Assembly: GCA_943704415.1 (NCBI GenBank)
Contig: CALSCO010002148.1
Span: 1-25,185, forward strand
Direction of reading: 5' to 3'
Source: Parvularia atlantis
Lineage: Eukaryota; Opisthokonta; Rotosphaerida
DNA length: 25,185 nucleotides
In this document: positions 1 through 8,443 of the stretch, one piece after another
Layout of the letters: the number at the start of each line of letters is the position of its first letter
How positions within the stretch are numbered: position 1 is the first letter of the stretch
Translations under genes and position numbers: made by a program
The notes under the pieces: generated by a model
Databases searched by the model: none
The model's input: only the letters and a program-made list of their open reading frames with translations
What the model was told of the DNA's origin: nothing

Positions 1-2926
1 GGCGGCGGGGGCGGCGGCGGGCCACCACCGGCTGCGTGCAGTGTGAGACGCCGGGGCCGAACGCACAGAGGCTGCAGACGCACGCGTGGGCGCCTCCTCG
101 ACGGGCGGCGCCGGGTCAATCAGCGCGATGCTCTCCTTGTTGACGAGCGTGAGGCCCTCCTGCACCTGGCCGCGGCTGACGAGGAACATCTGCGCGTCCC
201 GCGAGCCTGTGTATGAGAGCCAGCCGGTGAATGCCGCATTCGACGCGGGGCGCGCACCGCCTTCTTGAGCACGAGCGCCTCAATAGCGGCCGCACTCGCG
301 TCTGTGCGCGCTGCGTGTAAGGCACAGCACCTGGCCGGCTCGGCCCGCTTGCTTGCGCACCGCCAGCGGCGGGCTGCGCGCCCTGCGATGGGTGCGCTGC
401 CGCCTGCGCGATCTGCACCTGCATCTGCGCCCTCTCCGACTCCATCTTGGCCTTGAGCTGGTCTGTGCGCGCACAGTCCGTGAGCGCGCCGCGCCCGGGT
501 CACCGCTGGCCGCGCACCAAAGTTGTCGGCCCACTCGGTATCGAGCCGCTCCTTCTCCTTCACGAGTTGCTCCTGGCGGGCCATGGCCAGCTTGAGCTCG
601 GTCTCGAGCGCCTTGAGCTGCGGCGGCGGCGGAGCGTGTGGGCGGCACGGTCCGGCAAGCGCACGCACGAGCAACGCAGCAACGCACCCGCTCCTTGTCG
701 ATGTACTCCTTGACAATGTCCTCGACCTTGACCTTGTACCGGCCGGTAAAGTCAGGGTCGATGCCGCGCCCGTCCAGGAGCATTTGCGTGACGACGGTGT
801 CGATCAGGTGGAAGTACTGCGCGCGGACCTCGGGCGGGTTGCGGATGATGAGCAGGTGCTGCATGAGCGACGTGAAGTGCTTCTGCGCGGGCGTCTTTTG
901 GACCGACTTGTACAGCGCGTCGTAGATCGACTTGGGGTCGCTGCCGGCGCCCGTAGGGTGAACCGCGTGCGCGCTCGCGCGCCGGCGCACGCGTCTCACG
1001 CACTTGTACGTGACCTTGACGTCCTCGAAAAAGTCGCAGATCTCCTCGTAGTCGTCCTCCATCATCTCATTGAACCGGAGCACCTGCACGTTGAGCTGCT
1101 TGTGGTTGCGGTCCTGCAGATTCTGTGTGGCGTGGCGTGGCGTGGTGTGGCGTGGCGTGTCGGACCGCGCGTCGCTCGCCGCCGCCCGCCGCCGCGCACT
1201 CACGCACCTTGAGCAGTGCGCCAAAGTTGAAGTAAAAGAACTCGTTGCGCAGGTGCACGCGCATGTCCAGGTCGTCCACGCCGGTGATGATCGAGTTGAT
1301 GAAGATCATCGCCGTGACCTGCGCCGCGCCGTCAGCCGCGCCCGCGGCGTGTGGGCGGCGTGTGTGCGCACGAGGAAGTTGATGTTCTCCTTGCTGTCGG
1401 CGCTCGAGACAATGTTGGTCATCTGCTGCACGAGGTTCTGGAACCGGCGCTCCTCTTTGCGCAGGTCCTGGTACGCCTTGAGCGCTGCAAGTAGGCGCGG
1501 CGGCTCAGGGTGCTGCACCGGCGCAGGCTGAGGGGCAGCGACGCACCGTCGAGGACCTTCTGGTGGCTCGTGGGCTGGTCGATGAAGCACATGCCGGACA
1601 TGATTTCGAGCACGGTCTCCTTGTCGCTGACGTAGGGCGAGTCGATCGCGCGGTAGATGACCTTGAGCGAGTTGGGCAGGTTGAGCGCGGCGCGGATGCC
1701 GTGCTGCACGCGTGCGCGCGTGTTTATCAGCCTGGCTGCGGCAAAGCGCGGGCGGGCGGCGAGCCTTGTTGTTGAGGAAGGCGCGGATGCACCGGACGAG
1801 CTCGTGCATCATCTCGCCGTCGTCCTTGCTCTTGCTCTTGCGCAGGTCCATGTCGTTCATCAGGTCGAGCATGTACTCGAGGCCCTGCGACTCCTTGAAG
1901 CGGACGAGCCAGCTGCCAGCGCGCGCAGCTTCAGCCGCACGTACACGCGTACGAGCGCCACGCACCTGATCGGCTCGTTCACGAGCGACACGCGCAGGTG
2001 GTCCAGGTGCTCGCGCTTGCAGCTGCGCGTCTGGAACTTGCCGATAAAGTAGTCGGGCGCGGTCTTGTCCTTGCCGGCCTTGGCCTTCTTCTCGTACTGC
2101 GGTGCGCGCGCATAATCAGGCGCGCGCGGTCGCAGATGCACGGACGCGCGTGCCTCGGCCTCGATCCTCGCGCGGTTAAGGTTGATCAGCTTCCACTTCT
2201 CGTCGGCCGACTTGTCGCGCAGCGGCTTGCGCACGGCCTCCTCAAAGCCAAGGTAGTCCTGCGGCAGCGCGCGCGTCACAAGGGCCTGCGCGGCAGGCAG
2301 CGCCACACGCGCCACGCACGCAAAGGTCCTCCAGCAGCTTGTCGAGCGTGGCCACGTCCGGCATGGACTTGGGCAGCTGCGTGATGTACGTCGGCATAGG
2401 CTGCGCCTCGGGCTGCGGCGCGGGCTTGCCGCCGGCAAGGTCTGCGCGCGTGCGTCCGGGTGAGCGCATGCGAACGACAGCAACGCATGATACGCACTCA
2501 GCGCGACGGCGAGGCTTCCGCGCTTCTCCTTCTTGCTGGAGCCGGGCACCTGCGTGCCGCGCCCGCCGTCAGCGCTCGCTCGCGCCGTCAACGTGGCGCA
2601 GCCGCACCTCGAGCGCGCCGCGGCCGATCGTGCCGCCGCTGGCGTACGGCAGGCCGAACGAGACCGAGCCCGTGGGCGTGACCGGCGGCGAGCTCTGGTC
2701 CTCGCTGCTCTTGTCGTCGATCGACGCGTGCGACGACGACGGGCCGCTGAACGAGCTCTCGTCCTGCGGCCGCGAGTGGCGTGTGTGTGAGCGCGCGCGT
2801 GTTGACGTGCCGCAAACAGAAGCGGCGCACCTTGCTGCTGCCCGCGTCGCCCACGCTCGCGCCGCCGCTCACGCCACTCGCCGTGGGCGGCCGGCGCGTC
2901 GAGCCCTTCTTCTTGAGGCCGAACAT
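1..2926 (-). CDS. Diaphanous-related formin, N-terminal two thirds (partial)
   Basis: This is an actin nucleator/elongator of the Rho-regulated formin family, of which only the regulatory half lies in the window. The start ATG is at 2926 (MFGLKKKGSTRRPP). About 16 short introns are needed. In order: a basic, Ser-rich N-terminus (residues about 1-100); the GBD/FH3 armadillo region (about 120-530), with family-typical stretches such as HLRVSLVNEPIS, RAFLNNK, MRVHLRNEFF and LQDRNHKQLNVQVLRFNEMM; a coiled coil (about 531-600, KALETELKLAMARQEQLVKE); then, at the window edge, GGG followed by a proline run that opens FH1. FH2 and the autoregulatory DAD would lie beyond position 1. One intron (1704-1764) has a GC donor, and a second (2097-2171) probably does. 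The GBD implies Rho-type GTPase control and autoinhibition, as known for the family. Its start is divergent from TDP1 89 bp away. Family assignment is secure; the paralogue is not. Confidence 0.9.
1123..1207 (-). repeat. Formin intron with GTGGC-type tandem repeat
   Basis: This 85-nt intron separates the exon ending FNFGALLK from the exon starting NLQDRNHKQ. On the + strand, about 1126-1160 holds imperfect tandem copies of the pentamer GTGGC/GCGTG. The repeat makes this one of the longer introns in the window. It is probably a microsatellite and length-variable. Confidence 0.75.
1704..1764 (-). other. GC-AG intron in the formin gene
   Basis: The exon ending RAFLNNK and the exon starting HGIRAALNLPNS are in different frames in the genome, and the homology is continuous only if 61 nt beginning GCTCGC and ending GTGCAG are removed. 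No GT donor is available near the exon end. The junction reads AAG|GC, the strong upstream exon context typical of GC-AG introns. Confidence 0.8.
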
Positions 2927-3015
2927 CCCGTGCGGCGCGGTGCGGCGCGGTGCGCCAGAGGCCGGACAAAAATAGTCTTATGTAGGCTTTACAGTGTACC
3001 CTGACCACTAGCGTG
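2927..3015. promoter_or_regulatory. Divergent promoter region between formin and TDP1
   Basis: There are 89 bp between the two outward-facing start codons. The formin side is a GCGGT-rich repeat; the TDP1 side (about 2968-3000) is the most AT-rich stretch nearby, with ACAAAAATAGTC and TTATGTAGG. I see no clear TATA box at a standard spacing. It must hold both 5' UTRs and a shared core promoter unless transcription starts inside a neighbouring coding region. Confidence 0.5.
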
Positions 3016-4951
3016 ATGGACGAGGACCTCGCAGCTGCCATCACGGCCTCACTCGCTGAGTCGGCGCCCAAGCGGCGCGCGCCGGACGAGGACAACGACG
3101 AGGAGGACGAGGAGGCGCAGCTGCAGCGCGCCATCAGCCTCTCGCTGCAGGCCGATGGCGGGGCCGATGGCTGGGCGGACGACGCGCTGCGCGCCAAGCG
3201 GATGCGCTACGTTGCCGGCGACGGGCAGGCTGGGCTGGCCGCATCGTCGACCTTCGCACCGGCAGCACCGGCACCAGCGGCACCAGCACCGAGGACGCGC
3301 TTCGAGCAGGGCGCGGTCTTCGCCAACGAGCTCACGGGCCTGGCCGCGGGCCTGAACCAGCTCGGCCCGTGCCCGCGCATCGGCCTGCCCGCGTTGATCG
3401 ACCGCACCAACCTGCGCAACGCGGTCATCACCGGCTTCGACATGGACGTGGAGGACTTTATCGAGCGCCTCGTGCCGCGTTCGGTGCCGCTGCTGCTGAT
3501 CAACCACGGGCGGAAGGCGTGCTGCCGCGCGCACGACCACCGACCCGCGTGGCACTGACGATGTGCGCAGGACGGCGAGGAGCGCCTGTCGGAGAACTGG
3601 ACCATGTTCCGGCCGCGCATCGTCTACGGCGTCTTCCACGCCAAGCTGATGCTGCTCGAGTTTGACGGCTTTGTGCGCGTGGTCATCAGCAGCTCCAACC
3701 TGACCAAGCCAGAGTACTGCATGATCGACCAGGTGCTGTTTGTGCAAGACTTCCGGCCGCTTGGCCCCGACGGGTGCGCACAGGGTGAGCACGTGCGCGC
3801 TCGTGCGGGCTGACGCAACACCAGGCCGCGCGGCTCGGCAACGATGGGCGCGGACCTTGTGCGCTTCATGACGCGCGTCAGCGTGCGTGCGAGCGTGCTC
3901 GACCTGATCCGGCGCTACGACATGAGCACGGCGAGGGTGTGCGCCGTGGCCCAGCGCGCCCGGCCGTCGTCCTGACCGCAAGAGCAGGTCGTCACCGTCG
4001 CGTCTATCCCGGGCACGCTCAAGGGCGACGACGCGCAGCATTTTGGTCAGCTGCGCCTCGGCCACGCGCTGCACATGGTCCTGCCCGACGTCACGCCGTC
4101 GCCGCTGCTGTACCTGGTGCACCACGCCACGCTGCAGCTCGCTCGCTGGCCGCTCACCGACCGGCGCAGGGCTCGTCGCTGGGCCGGCTCGACAACAACT
4201 GGATCAGCACGTTCCATCGGAGCGTCTTCCGCCTGCACCAGCAGCGCAACCCGTTCACGATCGCCCGCAGCAAGGTGCGCGCGGTCGTTGCACTTGCCCC
4301 GCGTGACCGCGCTCCGCGCACAGAGCTCCGAGTCGGCGGCGCCGCCCGAGGTGCCCATCGGCGTGCTCTACCCGACGCTGAAGGACGTGCGCGACTCGGT
4401 CTTTGGCGAGATGGTCACTTCTCTGTGCGCGCCGTGCTGTCCGCCCGCTTACGCCCCGCTCGTGCAGGTGGCCGCCATCCTGTGCCTGACTTTGGACAAC
4501 TTTACCAAGCCGCAATTTGCGACCGCCAGCCTACGCCGCGCCGTGTCGCTGCGGCGCACGCTCATGCACGCCAAGGTGCGCCGGCCCGCACCGCGTCACC
4601 GCCGCGCAGGCTGACCACGCTCGCGGGCGCGCAGATGTGCTGCCCGGACAGGCACAATCCCGAGTGGTTCTACATCGGCAGCCACAACTTCACGCGCGGC
4701 GCGTGGGGCGGCATCGGCCGCGACGCGGCAACCGTTGTGCGTGTCGCGAACGCCCTTGTGCGCGGTGCTCAGCGTGGCCGCAGACTATCAGCAACTTTGA
4801 GCTCGGCATCGTCTTTGCCAGCAAGGACTTCCCGAGCTTCCGCGCGCCGTTCGAGTACCCGGCCGTGCCGTACCGCGCCGGCGACAAGCCGTACCTGAAG
4901 GACCTGGCGATGGGGCGCGCGCAGCGCGAGGAGGAGGACGGGACACCGTAG
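3016..4951 (+). CDS. TDP1: Tyrosyl-DNA phosphodiesterase 1 with two N-terminal UIMs
   Basis: The enzyme hydrolyses 3'-phosphotyrosyl links left by stalled topoisomerase I, working in the nucleus. The ATG at 3016 gives about 530 residues over nine exons. The N-terminus (residues about 1-50) has two ubiquitin-interacting motifs, DEDLAAAITASLAES and EEAQLQRAISLSLQAD, followed by an Ala/Pro linker. The phospholipase D-type fold follows. HKN motif 1 is HAKLMLLEF with SSSNLTKPEY (about 3640-3717). HKN motif 2 is split by an intron, LMHAK joined to MCCPDRHNPEW and then GSHNFTRGAWG (about 4560-4710), so both catalytic His-Lys pairs and both Asn are present. The C-terminal block NFELGIVFASKDF is typical. 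The intron at 3517-3570 is GC-AG. The gene is divergent from formin and convergent with TM2D1, 37 bp away. UIMs are absent from human TDP1 as I recall it; they suggest recruitment to ubiquitylated substrates (inference). Confidence 0.95.
3517..3570 (+). other. GC-AG intron in TDP1
   Basis: These 54 nt follow the exon ending LLLINHGRK and precede DGEERLSENWTMF. The intron starts GCGTGC and ends GTGCGCAG, and contains an in-frame stop, so it must be removed. The nearby GT (3519) would put the next exon out of frame. The junction is AAG|GC. Confidence 0.85.
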
Positions 4952-4988
4952 CAGCTATGTGCACTCACAGACACGCAAAAGAAGGCAT
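4952..4988. other. Convergent 3' space, TDP1 and TM2D1
   Basis: Only 37 bp separate the two stop codons. No AATAAA or ATTAAA is present on either strand here, so the mRNA ends must use another signal and probably extend into each other's gene. Confidence 0.6.
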
Positions 4989-5727
4989 TCACAGCGGCGC
5001 GAGGTACGTCTCGTTCGAGAACACGACGCGCGTGAGGATCGGCCCCGTCGTCGGCACGATGTAGTCGGTCCCGTCGCTCGGCGTGAGCGTCTGGCGAGCG
5101 GGGCGGTCAGCGTCGCACGCGTATGCAGCGGCGGCCCGGCGTGCCTGCGTCGCGATCAGGAAGATGTCGGCGTAGTAGCCCATGAGGAAGAAGCCAAGCG
5201 TGATCAGCTTGAGGAAGCCGACGGTGGGGTACCCTGTGATGCGAGCGTCAAGCGGCGTTATGCGGGCCCGAGCGCGCGGCACCGAGGTAGAACCGGTCCG
5301 CGCCAAAGATGCCCAGGAACACCGATAGCGACATCGCCGTCGAGAAGCTCTTGTCGCCGCTGCGGCGGCGCGTGAGGCCCGCGCATGAGGCGCGCGCGTG
5401 CCACGCACACGTAGCGGCACGGCACGGCCACGCTGTACTCGCGCGGCCCGTCGCACTCAAGCCCGTCAAACACGGTGCAGTTGACTGCCGCACGGTCGGC
5501 GTCAACGAGCGCCGCACTATGCGCGCGCACACGCACCAAACGCGCTGCGGTTCGCAAAGCAGCCCGGCGAGCCGCCCGTTGCCTGATCGACGACGAGCGC
5601 GGCGCACTCGAACCTGTACGCACGTGAGACGACGGCATGGACGCGCCGATGCGTCGCCGCCACGCACTGGCCCGGCAGCGCGCTGCTGCACGCCGGCACC
5701 GCTGCCGCCGCCACAGCCACAGCCACA

Positions 5728-5758
<31 letters not shown>

Positions 5759-5783
5759 TGACGAGGACAAGGCCGCTCGTCAT
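4989..5783 (-). CDS. TM2D1: TM2 domain-containing protein 1 orthologue
   Basis: This is a small secretory-pathway membrane protein of about 190 residues (ATG at 5783, six exons). An Ala/Val-rich signal peptide (MTSGLVLVTL then a poly-Ala/Val core) is followed by a Cys-containing luminal part (FECAALV, GCFANRSAF, VNCTVFDGLECDG, VPCRYV). The TM2 domain follows: a first helix, AMSLSVFLGIF, the conserved GADRFYLG motif, GYPTVGFLKLITLG, and a second helix. The C-terminal tail has PSDGTDYI and SNETYLAPL, the signature of TM2D1 rather than TM2D2/3. In animals TM2D proteins are linked to Notch signalling and phagocytosis; its role in this organism is unknown. The last intron (5091-5144) is GC-AG, 54 nt and free of in-frame stops, so retention would insert 18 residues. 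The start codon lies 6 bp from the FANCB-like start. Confidence 0.9.
5091..5144 (-). other. GC-AG intron in TM2D1, stop-free and divisible by three
   Basis: The intron lies between FLIATQ and TLTPSDGTDYI. Human TM2D1 aligns without a gap when these 54 nt are removed. The junction reads CAG|GCACGC with acceptor CGCCAG. Because it is in frame and has no stop, splicing here cannot be proven from the sequence alone, but the family alignment supports it. Confidence 0.7.
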
Positions 5784-5789
5784 GATTCG
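5784..5789. promoter_or_regulatory. 6-bp gap between divergent start codons
   Basis: The TM2D1 ATG (minus, 5783-5781) and the FANCB-like ATG (plus, 5790-5792) are separated by six bases. A palindromic CACGTG (5795-5800) sits immediately inside the plus-strand coding region and could bind bHLH factors. Each 5' UTR must lie within the other gene's first exon. Confidence 0.6.
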
Positions 5790-8416
5790 ATGGCCACGTG
5801 GACGGTGCTGGACACGGCGCTCGGGCGGCGCGTGTCCTGCGTGCTGCGGCGCGGCGCGGACGGGCGGCTGCGGCTCGTGCGCACGGCCGCGGACGGATCT
5901 GACGACGACGACGATGCGCCACCGCCCGCGCGCCACACCGAGCCGGTGCTGCCGGGCGACGTCGACGCGGATCGCGCTACCGTCGTCGACGGGCCGACGG
6001 TGCTGTGGACCGGGCCCGAGGCCGGTACGGTGCACGTGTGGCGCGCGGATGCGGCGGACGCTGTCGTGCTGCGTCTTGGCGCGCGGCCGCGCGTCATCGG
6101 CGACGGCGACGCGCTGCTGTGCCAGACGGCCGACGGCGCGCTGCACTGGCTGGACGTGGGTGGCGCGACGCCGTCGGCCGGGCTGGCGAGCGACCTGCCG
6201 CCCGTGCGTGCCAAGGCCGTGTGCGCCAACGTGATCGACCGGCGCACGGCGCATGTGGCGCTGATGCTGCGCACGGCGACGTCGGCGCTTCTGTGCTGCG
6301 AGGCGCTTGGTGGCCACTTGCGCGCCGTCGTGCCGCTGGACGCGCCGGGCAAAGGCGACATGGCAATGTGCGGTGCTGTGGTTCAGCGCGCATGAGCGTG
6401 CAGCCTGATGCCGCGCCGTGCGCCCCCGCCCCCAGATTTGCTGTGCGTGTCGATCGCGACCGCACGCTGCTGCTGGTCCGACGCGCCGACGGGCACTTCT
6501 GGGCCGTGCTGGGCGGGACACTGCGAGAGCGTGCGCCGCGTCACTGGGCGGCACGCAGCCGTGCGCTGACCGGTGAGCGGCGTCACACAGACATCCGCGA
6601 GCCGCGGCCGCACCGCGTCGTGGCGGACGAGCTCGACCGCGCCACCGGCTGGGAGCAGGCGAGCGTGTACGCGCTCGACGATGGCTCGCTGCTGCACCGC
6701 TTCAATCGCGCGACGCTGCGACACACGTCGGCCAACGGCCACGACAGCGCTGCCGCAACCACCGACGGCGCACCGGGGGACGTCAAGCAGGCCGTGCTCG
6801 CGCGCCTCGCGGCCGTCCTGGTGCGCCGGCAGCGCAACGGGCACGCGGCGCTCGCGGCGGCCGAAGCAGCGGTGTGCTCCCACGCTGCGCTGCAAAGCCG
6901 CCTCTGACGGCACGGTGGCAGCTTCGCGCGCGTGAGCAGATGCTGCGCCAGGCACTCGCACAGCTGCGCGGCGCGGTGGCCGGCGTGTGCCCCGACGACG
7001 GCGACGGCGCGCACAGCGCCAAAACCATGGTGCCCGTTGCCACCGTCGACCGCGTGCTCCCGGGCATGGTGCCGCGACTGCCGACGGCACGCGGCGGGGC
7101 CAGTAGCGGCTCCGGCTCGGCGTCTGAGCCGGTACAGGGGCGTGTGCGGCCGGCGGTGAGTGTACGTTCCGCCCGGCACGGCATCGACGGCACATTTGTG
7201 GTCGCCTGCACGCTCGCAAACAGGCACGCCGACGAGAGGTGCGCTGACATCGCGTCTGTTTTGCTGCGGCGCTCACGGCTGCGTGTTCAGGGTGGTGCTG
7301 CATGACGCGGCGTTCACGGCCGTGCTCGAGGGCCTCGCGCCCTCGCCCGAACCGCTCCGTGCGCACACCCAGCCGCCGATGCCGCGCACACTAGTCCTCG
7401 TGCCCGGGGAGTCAGTCGACGTCGCAGTGCGTGCGCCTCGGGCCGCGGCGAAGGGGCTCACGCCAGGCGCAGCTGGCCGTGCGGCCCCCGGACGACCTGT
7501 GCTCGCGCGTGGACGCGTCTGGCACCGCCCGCCTCCGCCCGTGCCTCGTCTACTTTGCCGAGGCGGACACGTGCGTGCGTGACGTGACCGCGTGAGCCTG
7601 GCTGACGCCCGGGGCAGCGGCGTTGACGCGCTGCGGACGTGCGAGCGCGTGCCGGGCGACCTCGTCACCCTGCCGGCCGCGAGCGCAGCCCTGCAGCTGT
7701 CGCTCGGCGCGCTCAACCGGTCCGACTACGGTGCGCGCCGCTGCTCAGCCTACCGCGTGTGCGGCTGATGAGCGCGCGGACGCAGTCGCCTGGCGGCCCT
7801 GGACGACAGAGGTGACCGTGCGGGCGGGCGCCGGCCAGCCGCTCGCTGCCTTGCGCGCCGTGCTCGAGCAGAGCCTGCCGCTGTTTGCCGATGTGCGGGC
7901 GTGCTCGCCCCGCGCGGCTGCAGACACTCACATCTTCAGCAGGGCGACGGCGTGCTTGTGCACACGAGCCTCGGCTACAGCTTCACGCTGCCGTCTGGCG
8001 GTGACGGTGGCGCGGCTGCGTCTGTGCACATCGCCGCGCGCACACGCGACCTCGTCGTGCTGGCGCAGCGGACACTGCAGCAGCTTCTGTGCCCGCTGTG
8101 GACGGTCGCACAAGGCGGGGCGGCGCACACGGAGGCGCACGTACGTTTGGCACAGCGCGTGCACGAGGCGAGCGTTGCGCTCGGCGACGCGGCGGACGAC
8201 CTGCTGGTGCGCGCGTGTGCGGGCGCGCGAGACACGGTTTGCTGACTCGTGCAGGTCAACCGCATCCCCGCGAGCGTCAAGGGCACGCCGGATGGGCTCC
8301 ATGCGGGCTGGCAGCGGCTGCACGACTTTGAGGCCGCGACGGTGGCGATGCTGCGCCGTGCAGACCACGCCGCGCTGGCCGCAGCTCAGTGCGCGCCTGT
8401 TGTGCACGGGTCGTGA
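5790..8416 (+). CDS. FANCB: FANCB-like Fanconi anaemia core complex protein
   Basis: In vertebrates FANCB joins FANCL and FAAP100 in the catalytic module that monoubiquitinates FANCD2 during crosslink repair. The gene starts at ATG 5790 (MATWTVLDTALGRR) and has about 10 exons, giving roughly 690 residues (human 859). From memory of human FANCB, matching blocks in order are: a propeller-like N-terminus (GPTVLW; AHVALMLRTATSALLCCEAL; DLLCVSIATARCCWSD); VVADELDRATGWEQASVYAL against the human VLIDDFIGSGTEQVLLLF region; a helical hairpin (RLAAVLVRRQRNGHAALAAA, MLRQALAQLRGAV); a beta-sandwich (GTFVVACTLANR, RVVLHDAAFTAVLEGL); and a C-terminal alpha/beta block (GDGVLVHTSLGYSF, ASVHIAARTRDLVVLAQRTL). 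The paralogous FAAP100 also fits parts of the C-terminal half, so superfamily membership is firmer than the exact name. The second intron boundary (about 6500-6590) is ambiguous. Confidence 0.55.
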
Positions 8417-8443
8417 TTGTTGTACAGGGCAGAAGCAATGCGC
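8417..8443. other. Convergent 3' space, FANCB-like and KMT2
   Basis: 27 bp lie between the two opposed stop codons, the tightest tail-to-tail pair in the window. It holds a short T/A-richer patch (GATTGTTGTACAGGG) and no canonical poly(A) hexamer. Confidence 0.6.

Noticed and set aside
3049-4125. Long minus-strand open frame opposite TDP1
   Set aside because: High GC makes stops rare in antisense frames. The translation is low-complexity Arg/Ala/Val-rich and mirrors TDP1 codons; it shows no domain.
5712-5757. GCC/GCG repeat in the first exon of TM2D1 as a separate repeat element
   Set aside because: It encodes the Ala/Val core of the signal peptide; the repeat follows from that composition.
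6500-6600. A further GC-AG intron in the FANCB-like gene
   Set aside because: A GC donor near 6530 works, but a GT donor slightly upstream with an earlier acceptor also restores the frame, so it is not counted.
5790-8416. Calling this gene FAAP100 instead of FANCB
   Set aside because: FAAP100 fits parts of the C-terminal half about as well, but the D-x-x-x-G-x-EQ block and the order of N-terminal strands fit FANCB better. Kept as an open alternative.
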